Positions 36,540-45,493 of a stretch of 64,000 nt of DNA are shown here, one piece after another (the first letter of the stretch is position 1; every line of letters begins with the position of its first letter). A model generated the notes under the pieces. That model worked only from the letters and a program-made list of their open reading frames with translations, was not told where the DNA came from and did no database searches. The stretch spans positions 1-64,000 of the forward strand of contig JACCXH010000038.1 of assembly GCA_013697245.1 (NCBI GenBank), read 5' to 3'. The stretch is from Bacteroidota bacterium. Lineage in GTDB: Bacteria; Bacteroidota; Bacteroidia; B-17B0; Aurantibacillaceae. A program made the position numbers and the translations under genes.

Positions 36540-38762
36540 TTAGTTTCCGAAATCAGACAGGAATTTAATTCTCATTACCCTTATCTCTTCTTCCGAATAA
36601 TCATTCTCGCCAAGCTCTTTCAGCGCTTCAGCAACACTGTCGGTCTTACTTTCCTTAAAATATTCCATTACCTCATCTTGCTTCTCTTCATCAACAACAT
36701 CTTCGATATAATAATTAATATTTACTTTGGTACCTGATTCAACAATTGTTTCAATTTCGGTCAATAAAGCCGGCAAGGTTAAATTCTTGCTCTTGGCCAT
36801 ATCACGTAAGCTTATCTTTCTATCAATATTCTGAATGATATATACTTTTAGTAATGATTTTTTTGCCACCGATTTAATTACCATATCACTCGGGCGCTCT
36901 ATTTCATTTTCATCAACATATTTTTTAATAAGATCGATAAAAGGTTTACCAAATTTTGCTGCCTTACCTGAACCAACTCCGCTTATTTTGGTCATTTCAT
37001 CCATGGTAATAGGATATTGAATAGCCATTTCTTCCAAAGATGATTCCTGAAAAATTACATACGGTGGTAAATTTTTTAACTTGGCCGTTTTTTTAACCAT
37101 GTCTTTTAATAACGCGTATAAAGTTTCGTCAGCCGCGCCGCTTCCACCTTTTCCGCCTGTCATTATATCATCGTCGTGATCTTTATCTGTATTATTAAAA
37201 TCGTGATCGCGCGTAAATTTAATGCTGTGCGGTTTTTTTAAGAACGCATGTCCCTTTTCGGTTACGCTTAATAAACCATAATTCTCAATATTCTTAACAA
37301 AGTAACCATTAACCACAGCCTGGCGTAAAATTGCTTGCCAGAATTTTTCATCTTTATCGTGATCAACTCCTTTACCCCAACTTTCTAAATTATTATGCTT
37401 GTATGTTTTTGCTGTAGCAGTTAATGTGCCCATTAACACATTTATAACATCTTTTAATTTATGTTTTTCTTTAATTTCAAGAACAGCTTCAATAGCAAGT
37501 TCAAGATCTTCTTTAGCCTCAAATTTTTGTTTTGGATGACGACAGTTATCACACATGCCTGAACAATCGGGCTCATGAAATTCTTCTCCAAAATAATGCA
37601 AAATAAATTTACGGCGGCAACTACTCGTTTCTGCAAACGAGGCAGTTTCTGAAAGCATTTGTTTACCAATTTCCTGTTCGGCAACCGGTTTATCTTTCAT
37701 GAATTTTTCCAGCTTCAAAATATCATCATGGCTATAAAAAGTCACGCAATTTCCTTCTCCACCATCGCGACCCGCACGACCGGTTTCCTGGTAATATCCT
37801 TCCAATGATTTTGGAATATCGTGATGAATCACAAAACGCACATCCGGTTTATCTATTCCCATTCCAAAAGCAATTGTTGCAACAATTACTTTAACATCTT
37901 CCATTAAAAAATCATCCTGCGTTTTCGCGCGCTCTTTTGCGTCTAATCCGGCATGGTAGGGCTTCGCTTTTATTCCATTTACTTTTAAAGCTTCGGCTAT
38001 TTCCTCTACCTTTTTACGACTTAAGCAATAAATAATCCCGCTCTTATCGTTATTTTGTTTTACGTATTTAATGATCTCTTTATTTACGTTTTGTTTTGCG
38101 CGTACCTCGTAATATAAATTAGGACGGTTAAACGATGACTTAAATAAATTTGCGGCCATCATACCAAGATTCTTTTGAATATCCTGCTGTACTTTTGGAG
38201 TTGCAGTGGCAGTTAAAGCCATTACGGGCACGTTACCTACTGCATCTATTATAGGGCGCAGTCTTCTGTATTCAGGGCGAAAATCGTGACCCCATTCAGA
38301 GATACAATGTGCTTCATCTATTGCGAAAAAAGAAATTTTAAATTCTTTGAAGAAGGCAATATTATCTTCTTTGGTTAAAGTTTCGGGGGCAACGTATAAT
38401 AATTTTGTTTTTCCTGAGAGAACATCTTTTTTAACCGTAGCAATTTCTGCTTTATTAAGAGATGAATTTAAAAAATGTGCAATGCCATTTTCGTTGCTAA
38501 ATCCACGAATGGCATCTACCTGGTTCTTCATTAATGCAATTAAAGGCGAAACAACAATTGCTGTTCCCTCCGAAATAATTGCCGGCAATTGATAACATAA
38601 ACTTTTTCCACCACCGGTAGGCATGATCACAAACGTATCGTTACCCGCCAATAGGTTTTTTATAATTTTTTCCTGAGTCCCTTTAAAACCGTCAAATCCA
38701 AAAAAACTCTTAAGAGTGTCTAGAACCTCCGTTGTTTCAACTTCGCCAACCATGCTTTTCAT
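36540..38762 (-). CDS. recQ: ATP-dependent DNA helicase RecQ
   Basis: 740 residues. This superfamily 2 3'-5' helicase works in recombination and fork repair. Motif I is [15 protein letters not shown] (Lys53), motif [24 protein letters not shown], motif [11 protein letters not shown]. The zinc-binding region CRRKFIL...CSGMCDNC and the winged-helix RQC domain follow, then an HRDC domain at about 540-620 ([32 protein letters not shown]). A C-terminal extension of about 100 residues with a helix-turn-helix flavour ([23 protein letters not shown]) is typical of Bacteroidota RecQ. Either of two in-frame ATGs, three codons apart, may be the start. Confidence 0.95.
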   Translation of the reverse strand: MKSMVGEVETTEVLDTLKSFFGFDGFKGTQEKIIKNLLAGNDTFVIMPTGGGKSLCYQLPAIISEGTAIVVSPLIALMKNQVDAIRGFSNENGIAHFLNSSLNKAEIATVKKDVLSGKTKLLYVAPETLTKEDNIAFFKEFKISFFAIDEAHCISEWGHDFRPEYRRLRPIIDAVGNVPVMALTATATPKVQQDIQKNLGMMAANLFKSSFNRPNLYYEVRAKQNVNKEIIKYVKQNNDKSGIIYCLSRKKVEEIAEALKVNGIKAKPYHAGLDAKERAKTQDDFLMEDVKVIVATIAFGMGIDKPDVRFVIHHDIPKSLEGYYQETGRAGRDGGEGNCVTFYSHDDILKLEKFMKDKPVAEQEIGKQMLSETASFAETSSCRRKFILHYFGEEFHEPDCSGMCDNCRHPKQKFEAKEDLELAIEAVLEIKEKHKLKDVINVLMGTLTATAKTYKHNNLESWGKGVDHDKDEKFWQAILRQAVVNGYFVKNIENYGLLSVTEKGHAFLKKPHSIKFTRDHDFNNTDKDHDDDIMTGGKGGSGAADETLYALLKDMVKKTAKLKNLPPYVIFQESSLEEMAIQYPITMDEMTKISGVGSGKAAKFGKPFIDLIKKYVDENEIERPSDMVIKSVAKKSLLKVYIIQNIDRKISLRDMAKSKNLTLPALLTEIETIVESGTKVNINYYIEDVVDEEKQDEVMEYFKESKTDSVAEALKELGENDYSEEEIRVMRIKFLSDFGN

Positions 38763-38908
38763 TGATTAAAATGTGTCTTCTACTGAGTAAATAATTTAAT
38801 ATCTACTTTAAAGATATACAATTTTTTTTCTATTAAACAAAACTTTTATCTCTAAAAGGCAATTTTATAGATGATATTGCCAATTTTTTAGATGTAATTT
38901 TTAGAGAT

Positions 38909-39244
38909 CTACAAATTTTGGTTCATTTTTGGATAAAACCGTAGCAAAATAAGTATGAAAATAAAAGACAGGATAATATTGAAATAAAAACCAAAACCCA
39001 TTTGATTAGAGAGTATATAAAAAAGTAGTTTGGCAAAAATGGAAATAACATATAATTGCACGCCCCATTGCTTAAAATACCAAAGGCCTACACAGGCAAT
39101 AAAGTTAGCTGCTACCAATATGCCATAAATTGCCGGCACAAACACGCCCAATTTTTTTATTTGAGGAGAGAACACCTGCGGAAAAGTAAATACTACCGAT
39201 AAATAACCGATAACGCATATAAATGTGATGATCTTTGGCCTCAT
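38909..39244 (-). CDS. Small membrane protein with about four transmembrane segments
   Basis: 111 residues, almost entirely hydrophobic, with segments at about 5-22, 36-55, 60-80 and 83-103, and a short basic C-terminus (RFYPKMNQNL). I recognise no family. It begins 3 bp after the end of the ABC permease gene, so it is probably the last gene of that transcript. Confidence 0.65.
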   Translation of the reverse strand: MRPKIITFICVIGYLSVVFTFPQVFSPQIKKLGVFVPAIYGILVAANFIACVGLWYFKQWGVQLYVISIFAKLLFYILSNQMGFGFYFNIILSFIFILILLRFYPKMNQNL

Positions 39245-39247
39245 GGT

Positions 39248-40489
39248 TTAATTACTTCTTATTGCTTCTACAGGATCTAATTGCGAGGCACTATACGCCG
39301 GTATAAAGCCGCTTATAATGCCAATTAAAATAGATATGGTAAAGCCTAAAATTATATTGGTGCTGGTTAGGCTTATATCCATATCAATAACATCTTTGCC
39401 CAGTGCCGTGATTATATAGGTGATGAGTAAACCAAAAAAACCACCAATGGTGCTTAGCATAACGCTTTCGCCTAAGAATTGAACTAAAATAAAAAAATTC
39501 TTGGCCCCCAAACTTTTTTGAATGCCAATTAAATTCGTTCGCTCTCTAACAGATACAAACATGATGTTAGCTATACCAAAACCACCTACTAAAATTGAGA
39601 AGCCGCCAATAATCCAACCGGCGGTACCAATAATATCAAATAAACCATCAAATCCTTTGCTAATTAAGCTGGTTTCATTTAAGGCAAAATTCGGTTCACC
39701 CAATGGTTTTAATTTTCTTATGGCGCGCATAATGCCGGTTAATTCGCCCATCATTTCGGCGTTAGAAACATTTGGGCGTGCCTTTGCATAAATAATAGGA
39801 TCGGCATTTTCTGAGTTTGGATCTAAAAAATACCGTGCAAAATTAAATGGTGTTATTACCTGGTAGTCGAAACTTATTCCTAATAAACTCTCGCCTTCTT
39901 TTTTAATAACACCAATTACAACTGCTTTATGTCCCGAAATTTTAATTTCTTTTCCAATCGGATCTTCATTCGGAAAAAGTCCATCTGCAATACTTGCACC
40001 TATTAATGCTAAATGATAACCGGCATCGGTTTCGTTCTGCGTAAAATATCTTCCGGAGGTAAGATCAAAGTTTTTTATTTTATAAAAATCGTGTGAGATA
40101 CCAGCAACCACCGCATTTTGTATGCTGTTGGATTTGTATTTGAGGGTTCGCCTTTTTCCCATCCGATAAGCAATGGCCTCGGTGCTTTTGCATCTTTTTT
40201 GAAGTTCATCTAACTCATAATATTTTGGCACCGGGCGGTTAATGTATTTCCACCAGGGATAATCGGGACCAAAATCCCATGGCCATTTTTGAATGTACAC
40301 CACGTTATTGCCAAGCGACTGAATGCTTCCGCGAATATTACTTTCCAATCCATCTACGATCGTAAATACAAGAATAATGGCAAAGATACCAATGGTGATA
40401 CCAAGCAGGCTTAAAAAAGACCGCAGCTTATTTGAATTAAGCGATTGCCAGGCGAAAAACAAACTCTCTTTAAATAATACCCATAGCAT
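39248..40489 (-). CDS. MacB/FtsX-type ABC transporter permease
   Basis: About 413 residues from the ATG at 40489 (MLWVLFKESLFFAWQSL); the open frame extends to 40567 but that N-terminus is not typical. The first transmembrane segment follows LRSFLSLLGITIGIFAI, then the periplasmic MacB core domain (about 60-270) and three C-terminal segments with the FtsX signature VSVRERTNLIGIQKSLGAKN. The end, GFIPAYSASQLDPVEAIRSN, is diagnostic. These permeases power periplasmic mechanical or lipoprotein export with a separate ATPase. No ATPase gene is beside it here. Confidence 0.9.
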   Translation of the reverse strand: MLWVLFKESLFFAWQSLNSNKLRSFLSLLGITIGIFAIILVFTIVDGLESNIRGSIQSLGNNVVYIQKWPWDFGPDYPWWKYINRPVPKYYELDELQKRCKSTEAIAYRMGKRRTLKYKSNSIQNAVVAGISHDFYKIKNFDLTSGRYFTQNETDAGYHLALIGASIADGLFPNEDPIGKEIKISGHKAVVIGVIKKEGESLLGISFDYQVITPFNFARYFLDPNSENADPIIYAKARPNVSNAEMMGELTGIMRAIRKLKPLGEPNFALNETSLISKGFDGLFDIIGTAGWIIGGFSILVGGFGIANIMFVSVRERTNLIGIQKSLGAKNFFILVQFLGESVMLSTIGGFFGLLITYIITALGKDVIDMDISLTSTNIILGFTISILIGIISGFIPAYSASQLDPVEAIRSN

Positions 40490-40581
40490 TAGATTAAAGG
40501 TACGATTAAAACTTTTGTTGTTTGAATTTATTGGATAAGTGGTTATGACAAAGGATGCAACACACAAGATTTATGATAGAT

Positions 40582-40644
40582 CTGTTTACTAACGACTAAA
40601 TCCTGCCAACTGTTGACTGATAAATGCCCACTGCTGACTACTTT
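40582..40644. repeat. Degenerate tandem heptamer array, nine units
   Basis: The bases fall into consecutive 7-mers: CTGTTTA, CTAACGA, CTAAATC, CTGCCAA, CTGTTGA, CTGATAA, ATGCCCA, CTGCTGA, CTACTTT. The consensus is about CTGnnRA. The array fills the space between the small membrane gene (40638-40874) and the ABC permease and runs into the last codons of the former. Confidence 0.6.
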
Positions 40645-40874
40645 TTTTTCTGTTCTTCTTCCTTATGCTTAAGATACGCTTCGTGTTTTTTACGTTGGCG
40701 TTTGCGCATTAAATAAATGATAGATGATAAAATAAAAAATCCGAAAAAGAAAACTGCACTATCGTTATCTTTCATGATCAGAAAGTAGATGACCAATAAA
40801 ATGCCAAGAACTACACCAACTAACCAAAGGCGTTCTAAAAAAATAAAAGTTTTGTTTTGAAAATTAGAGTTCAT
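40638..40874 (-). CDS. Small two-pass membrane protein
   Basis: 78 residues. Two hydrophobic segments (about 15-34 and 40-57) are followed by a very basic Lys/Arg/Glu-rich tail (RKRQRKKHEAYLKHKEEEQKKK). No family is recognised. Its start overlaps the end of lptC by 11 bp, so it is translated with LptC. Its last codons lie in the heptamer repeat array. Confidence 0.65.
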   Translation of the reverse strand: MNSNFQNKTFIFLERLWLVGVVLGILLVIYFLIMKDNDSAVFFFGFFILSSIIYLMRKRQRKKHEAYLKHKEEEQKKK

Positions 40875-41421
40875 TATTCTTTAGTTTTATTGTTCCGGTA
40901 ACTTCTTTAATTTCATATTTACTAAAATCCTGATTACTTTTTAATCCTTTACCCATTATAACCTGGTCGGCCGTTGTAATTTTTATGAAAGCGTCGGTAT
41001 AAATGGTTTTATTTGCTTCATCCCAGGTTAGTTTTTCTGTTTCCAGTTTCTCGCCTTTTTTATTTACCACTTCCACGGCGTATTTTGCTTCCATTTTTTT
41101 TGAAAGATCGTAACGAATGCCATAGTTGGCTTTTAAGGTACTCGATATCTTTTCTTCGTTATCAAAAAAAGTAACGAACACACCTTTTGGTAAAATGGTA
41201 AATGGCTCAATTACATTCTTTGTAAAAATAAGCATCCGGTTTGCCTTTAAAACAATTTTAAGTTGGGCACTATCGGTAAATAATAAAGTAACGCTATCGC
41301 CAACCTGCGAAGGGCTTTTTTTATTACCCGGCAAAGCCATTACATCTTTTAGATCGTTTGTGCAGGAGCCAAAAACAAAACCTATGGCTACAATAAAAAC
41401 TATCAATTTTATTTTTAACAC
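40864..41421 (-). CDS. lptC: LPS-export periplasmic protein LptC (lipoprotein form)
   Basis: 185 residues from a GTG start 3 bp after the upstream stop. The signal has a lipobox-like FVFGSC at Cys20, so the protein may be lipidated. The body has the repetitive beta-jellyroll pattern of LptC (LTFDSAQLKIVLKAN..., LKANYGIRYDLSKKMEAKYAVEVVNKKGEKLETEKLTWDE...IYTDAFIKI). LptC passes LPS from the LptBFG pump to LptA. Its place after coaX and the outer-membrane barrel gene is a recurrent Bacteroidota order, as I recall. Confidence 0.85.
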   Translation of the reverse strand: MLKIKLIVFIVAIGFVFGSCTNDLKDVMALPGNKKSPSQVGDSVTLLFTDSAQLKIVLKANRMLIFTKNVIEPFTILPKGVFVTFFDNEEKISSTLKANYGIRYDLSKKMEAKYAVEVVNKKGEKLETEKLTWDEANKTIYTDAFIKITTADQVIMGKGLKSNQDFSKYEIKEVTGTIKLKNNEL

Positions 41422-41424
41422 GTT

Positions 41425-42972
41425 TTAATCGTATCTGAATTTTTGAAACCAGCGGTCAGAAAAAGTAAAGCCAAAATTTATTTTCCAGTAATTTTCTTTC
41501 ATTAAATTGTTTGAGGTGGTGCCCATTTGGCCATATTGTGCGCTCACATTTACCATAGACGAAAGGCGGCCAAAACCAACCGGGAAGCCTACACCCGCAG
41601 TAACAGCGTAATTTGAGATAACAGTGTTCTTCACATAAATATAACCGGTTTGATAGGTAACGCCCAAACGGTAATTTAATTTCTTAAAAAATGCGCCACT
41701 ACCTGCAGCATATTTTTCGGGAACAAAATTACAGCCTACAGCAATACGGTAATTATCTTTTAAAGTATTAATATCGTTTAAAAATTTAAACTGGGACCAG
41801 TTAGTGATCGCAAAGTCGGCTACCAAATTAATGCGCTCGCCTTTTTTAAAACCAATGCCAAAGCCTTGTTCCAATGGCAAATGAATATCCCCTTTTTGAT
41901 TTATATTAAATAATACAGTATCTCTAATAGTTTCGGCGCCGGTGCCGCTTAAAACGTAATTATAAACCTTGGCGTCGTAATTTGCCCTTAACGTATTGTT
42001 CAATGCCATAAAATAACCAAAAGTGAATTTTACTTTGTGGATAAGATGCCTTTTATGCAATGGTGTTACCGCTCTTAAACTATCTTTTTTAATACTTAAA
42101 ATTGAGTCAGTGAAAACTCCAAGCGCCCTAAAAACAGCAATTTGTTTTTCTATTCTATCTTTCCTCCCTTGCCTATCCGTTACGCTATCAATTGTTATGG
42201 CAGTTTGAAATCCAAAATTCCCGGTAAAATCACCAAGGTTTAAAGCATAATCCCTATAAGTATTATTATATAAAATAGAGCTCGGATAAACTACACGCGA
42301 AGTTTGTTCCATACTGCCAAATATATAATTGACATTAAAGCCCATCGAAAAATCGCTTAATATCTTAGATCCAAACTCTCTTCTTTTATACTTGTTCTTG
42401 TTTAAATACTTCATTGTATCCGGAACATACAAATGTTTTTTTCTGAACTTAGCCAACCTGTTTTGAAATGGCATAACGCCATAACCCGCAAAAACTTTAT
42501 TTAAACCGCCTGTGCCGCTGTAAAGATAATTTACGGAACCAATTCCCGTTGCATCCTCTGTATTTCTGAGATCGTAGCCCACATTACTATAGGGCATAAT
42601 GCCAAAACAGGCCCCACCATTAGCTCTTATCGGAAAACCAAGTGCGCCATAAGCAAAGTTTGCCGACCATTTATTTAAAGAAGAATTGTTGCCGGTAAAT
42701 TTTGAATTAATATAAGCACCACCCACCTCTAAACAGGTTAATTTAATTAAGGAATAAGCGGCAGGATTACCCGCGTTTATAAAAATAGGCATTAGCGAAT
42801 CGGGCTTTAAAGCGATGTAAGCACCGCCCATACCGGCATTGTGCGCAAAAGTAGTAGGAGCTATATCTCCTAATCCATAACGTGAATAAGGGCTAAATGT
42901 ATTATTTTGAGCCTTTAAAAAAGAAGACTGTATGAACAGGATGAAAAAAATTAAAATAAGTCTATTTTTCAA
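41425..42972 (-). CDS. Outer-membrane beta-barrel protein
   Basis: 515 residues with a signal peptide (to FLKAQ). The mature N-terminus (NNTFSPYSRYGLGDIAPTTFAHNAGMGGAYIAL) is the start motif of FadL/PorV-like barrel proteins of Bacteroidota. Alternating aromatic/glycine strands run to a C-terminal sequence ending in an aromatic strand (FSDRWFQKFRYD). The substrate is unknown. It overlaps the coaX 3' end by 11 bp and is followed by lptC after 3 bp, which points to an envelope role. Confidence 0.8.
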   Translation of the reverse strand: MKNRLILIFFILFIQSSFLKAQNNTFSPYSRYGLGDIAPTTFAHNAGMGGAYIALKPDSLMPIFINAGNPAAYSLIKLTCLEVGGAYINSKFTGNNSSLNKWSANFAYGALGFPIRANGGACFGIMPYSNVGYDLRNTEDATGIGSVNYLYSGTGGLNKVFAGYGVMPFQNRLAKFRKKHLYVPDTMKYLNKNKYKRREFGSKILSDFSMGFNVNYIFGSMEQTSRVVYPSSILYNNTYRDYALNLGDFTGNFGFQTAITIDSVTDRQGRKDRIEKQIAVFRALGVFTDSILSIKKDSLRAVTPLHKRHLIHKVKFTFGYFMALNNTLRANYDAKVYNYVLSGTGAETIRDTVLFNINQKGDIHLPLEQGFGIGFKKGERINLVADFAITNWSQFKFLNDINTLKDNYRIAVGCNFVPEKYAAGSGAFFKKLNYRLGVTYQTGYIYVKNTVISNYAVTAGVGFPVGFGRLSSMVNVSAQYGQMGTTSNNLMKENYWKINFGFTFSDRWFQKFRYD

Positions 42973-43687
42973 GGTTATAATTTAAAATGGTGTTTAGGCC
43001 GTAAAGCAATATATTTTGGTTGGCAAATAAACGGTTTTTAAGTTGCTTGCCCAAATAATCGGCATCGCCACCGGTTAATACTACCTGTAAATTAGCATAA
43101 TTTAAGAGGTACCTTTCAATTATGCCATCCACTTCGGCAACGGCACCCATCAATGCCCCACTTAGCATCGAATCTTTGGTATTTGTGCCTATCAACTCTG
43201 CAAATGTTTTGTCAATTTCTATTACCGGTAAGGCATGGGTAAACTCTTTCATGGCCTTTAAACGCATGGCCAGACCAGGTGATATGGCCCCGCCAAGGTA
43301 TTCGTTATTGGCATTTACAAAATTGTATTTTATACAAGTGCCGGCATCTATGGTTAAAACATTGGCGTTGGGGTAAAAACTATAAGCGCCAACAGAAGCT
43401 GCGATTCTGTCGGATCCAAGGGTTAGCGCGCTTTTGTATAAATTTTTAAGCGGTATTGGTGTATTGGCCTCAAATAAAATTACCTGTTGCCCTTTGGGGA
43501 GGGCCTTTATAAATTGGGTATGCATGCCTGTTACAGAGCCAATTAGGCATTGGTTAAAGGCGGAGATCTGTTTTAAACCTTCGATTAAGCCCATAACCGA
43601 ATTAAAAACGTAAGAATGCTGTAATTCTGTACCATTAAATATGGCAGCTTTTATGCGCGTATTCCCAAAATCTACAACAAAATTCAT
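42962..43687 (-). CDS. coaX: Type III pantothenate kinase
   Basis: 241 residues. It phosphorylates pantothenate in the first step of coenzyme A synthesis. Motifs: phosphate-1 loop VVDFGNTRIKAAIF (residues 4-17), the LGSDRIAASVGAY substrate segment, phosphate-2 loop TIDAGTCIKYNFV, the GGAISPGLAMRLKAM dimer helix, and the adenosine-site LTGGDADYLGKQL. First gene of the coaX-OMP-lptC operon. Confidence 0.93.
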   Translation of the reverse strand: MNFVVDFGNTRIKAAIFNGTELQHSYVFNSVMGLIEGLKQISAFNQCLIGSVTGMHTQFIKALPKGQQVILFEANTPIPLKNLYKSALTLGSDRIAASVGAYSFYPNANVLTIDAGTCIKYNFVNANNEYLGGAISPGLAMRLKAMKEFTHALPVIEIDKTFAELIGTNTKDSMLSGALMGAVAEVDGIIERYLLNYANLQVVLTGGDADYLGKQLKNRLFANQNILLYGLNTILNYNLEK

Positions 43688-43748
43688 TCATGTAAAGATA
43701 TATTTTATATGGGAAGGCTAATTTTAATTAAGATTTTTTTAGAAATAT

Positions 43749-43778
43749 TTTGTGAGCTAAATAATTTATGTATTTTTG
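43749..43778 (+). promoter_or_regulatory. Promoter of tRNA-Phe
   Basis: TTTG (43749-43752), an 18-bp spacer and TATTTTTG (43771-43778), an exact TAnnTTTG. It ends 14 bp before the mature tRNA, which sets the start of transcription about 8 bp before the tRNA. Confidence 0.78.
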
Positions 43779-43792
43779 CAACCTCAAATGCT

Positions 43793-43865
43793 GGTACCTT
43801 AGCTCAGTCGGTAGAGCAAAGGACTGAAAATCCTTGTGTCCCTGGTTCGATTCCTGGAGGTACCA
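43793..43865 (+). tRNA. tRNA-Phe (GAA)
   Basis: A 73-nt cloverleaf: acceptor GGTACCT/AGGTACC, D-arm GCTC-AGTCGGTA-GAGC, anticodon arm AAGGA-CTGAAAA-TCCTT with anticodon GAA, variable GTGTC, and T-arm CCTGG-TTCGATT-CCTGG. The discriminator is A. The 3' CCA is not encoded (next bases are CAA), so it is added after transcription. Confidence 0.96.
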
Positions 43866-43867
43866 CA

Positions 43868-43897
43868 AAAAAAACCTCGCAATAGCGGGGTTTTTTT
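43868..43897 (+). terminator. Intrinsic terminator of tRNA-Phe
   Basis: AAAAAACCTCGC and GCGGGGTTTTTT form a 12 bp stem (one T-G wobble) with loop AATA and a T7 end, directly after the tRNA. Confidence 0.88.
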
Positions 43898-43904
43898 ATT
43901 TACC

Positions 43905-44094
43905 ATGAAAAGACTTCTCATTTTTTTTAATAATTAGCTTGCCGCAGATAATTGGTCAAACGTACGTGTTGATTTCTGATTTGAACTTTGCGCGTGGTTT
44001 GAAAAATATTTTACCTGCTGCCATGCAAAATAATTTTCTAAACATAAATAGTCCTTTAGTCACAATACTAATTAAAATAAAAATAATACTTTAA
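43905..44094 (+). pseudogene. Frameshifted, truncated fossil of a secreted LRR-type protein
   Basis: From ATG 43905 the frame reads MKRLLIFF then stops after a run of eight T (43921-43928). If one T is removed, it reads a clean signal peptide (MKRLLIFLIISLPQIIGQ) followed by TYVLISDLNFARGLKNIL and AAMQNNFLNINSPLVT. That is the N-terminal module of Bacteroidota leucine-rich-repeat secreted proteins, which typically begins TYVTIPDxNF..L and has MNGNQMDxTxPLVT. The frame ends with an AT-rich tail at TAA 44092-44094, only about 62 residues in, so even the corrected frame lacks the repeats and the sorting domain. Confidence 0.7.
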
Positions 44095-44130
44095 AGAAAG
44101 GTTTAATTTATTTGTATCTATTTTCTAGAA

Positions 44131-45048
44131 TTATTTTACAGCCGTTTTTTCTTCATTTATCATTTCAATTTCGATCTCAACTCTCCTGTTTTGTAATTTT
44201 CCTTCTTCAGTTTCGTTCGTTGCTATTGGCCTGGATTTTCCATAGCCCTCAAACGTAATTCTGTTTTCTTTAACACCCTTTGCTATTAATAAATTATATA
44301 TTTCTTTTGCCCTAAGGTAAGACAAACGCATATTAAAATCGTCGGCCCCTGTATTATCTGTATGCCCCTGAATATTTACATGCAATATTTCTTTTTTATT
44401 TAACAAGGCATATATCCGTTCAATTTCGGCTGTAGCCGTATTACCAATGATCTTATGACTATTGCTCTCGAAATTTATTTCAGATAATCTTATTTTATAG
44501 CCGCTAAATTTTTTCTTCTTCTTAATGATCGTTTCAACATCTAAAAAATTTGAATACGCGTACACCGGGGTTGCATTCATATTAATTGGCTTAGGGCTTT
44601 TATAGACCAATATGCTTCCCGGTTTGCATTTTTCCATATCCGAATTCCATTTTCCGGAAAGGGAGTTATCAGAAGGGTCAAATATTAATTCCCCTTTAAT
44701 TAAACACCAATATGCTTCCGGACGTGGATTGTCTTTTATTATTTTATCCTGTGTAAAGGAAATAATACTGTTATTCACTTTTCCCCTGATATTTGCTATT
44801 GCGTAATAAGGTGTGTTGGCATCTTCTGTTCGTATAACTCCAAAAACCGAATCTCCTTTCATGTTTAATGAAAGCCAATACGCATAATTATCTGTGTACT
44901 TGTTGCCAGCTTGTATTAAAATACCTTGCCAGTTTCCATTTATTAATTCCGGTGTAATGCTTTGGCTACTGCAAATAAAAGGCGAAGCAAAAAATAAAGC
45001 AACTATTGTTTTTTTTATCACAGAAAAACCATTTGATATCATTTTCAT
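44131..45048 (-). CDS. OmpA-domain outer-membrane protein
   Basis: 305 residues with a signal peptide at about 1-28 (TIVALFFASPFICSSQ). The first 170 residues are a beta-rich domain of unknown kind (WQGILIQAGNKYTDNYAYWLSL). The C-terminal 120 residues are an OmpA/MotB peptidoglycan-binding domain: INFESNSHKI, VNIQGHTDNTGADDFNMRLSYLRAKEI, ITFEGYGKSRPIATN, QNRRVEIEI. It ties the outer membrane to peptidoglycan. It lies downstream of the SpoIIE/partner pair on the same strand but 445 bp away, so it is probably a separate unit. Confidence 0.88.
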   Translation of the reverse strand: MKMISNGFSVIKKTIVALFFASPFICSSQSITPELINGNWQGILIQAGNKYTDNYAYWLSLNMKGDSVFGVIRTEDANTPYYAIANIRGKVNNSIISFTQDKIIKDNPRPEAYWCLIKGELIFDPSDNSLSGKWNSDMEKCKPGSILVYKSPKPINMNATPVYAYSNFLDVETIIKKKKKFSGYKIRLSEINFESNSHKIIGNTATAEIERIYALLNKKEILHVNIQGHTDNTGADDFNMRLSYLRAKEIYNLLIAKGVKENRITFEGYGKSRPIATNETEEGKLQNRRVEIEIEMINEEKTAVK

Positions 45049-45493
45049 TTTTTTATTTATTGATTAATAATTAGTATTGGACTTATTTTTTTGGAGATAG
45101 ATAAGTAAGATTAAAAATTCTTACATGAACATCTATGCTATTTGATACAAAGCCAATGCCAATGAATTTATCTGTAAGGAGGTTGCCTTACTATTATTCT
45201 TAAGCTTTAAAGGCTTTCAAACTAAATACCTAATTGAATTCTTTAGATTTGATGGAATACAGCTATGGGATAAAAAATATCCCAAATTGCCCATTATGGG
45301 AATTTATTGAAAACATAAGCGTAAATTTAAATTACGCCTATCAGTTCGATTCGATTTAAATTATTTAATTATATTTCGGAATCACTTCAGCAAAAGATTT
45401 ATATTTTATTGATGAGGCCAATTTAAAATTGAATAATCTTTTGTTTCGGTTATTCTGCTATTCCAAGATCAAGATGATGACTTAACATATGAA
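45049..45493. other. 445 bp gap without a supported gene
   Basis: AT-rich DNA between two minus-strand genes. It holds two small palindromes in tandem: GGGATA-AAAAA-TATCCC (45267-45283) and CCCAT-T-ATGGG (45290-45300), which could act in RNA. Only open stretches under 36 codons occur. Promoter sequences of the OmpA gene are presumably near 45050-45100, but I cannot point to boxes. Confidence 0.5.

Noticed and set aside
38858-38881. GGCAAT / ATTGCC hairpin upstream of recQ as a terminator
   Set aside because: Only 6 bp stem with a 12 nt loop and four T on the relevant strand; too weak to call.
43921-43928. Eight-T run as a phase-variation switch
   Set aside because: Restoring the frame yields only about 62 residues without the repeat or sorting domains, so switching would not give a working protein.
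45083-45187. 34-codon open stretch on the minus strand (ends LTYLSPKK) upstream of the OmpA gene
   Set aside because: No start codon, no continuing frame upstream and no recognisable domain; it could be a gene end remnant but nothing supports it.
45252-45359. 35-codon plus-strand frame (MEYSYGIKNIPNCPLW...)
   Set aside because: Starts with ATG but overlaps the GGGATA/TATCCC palindromes and has no promoter or homology I recognise.
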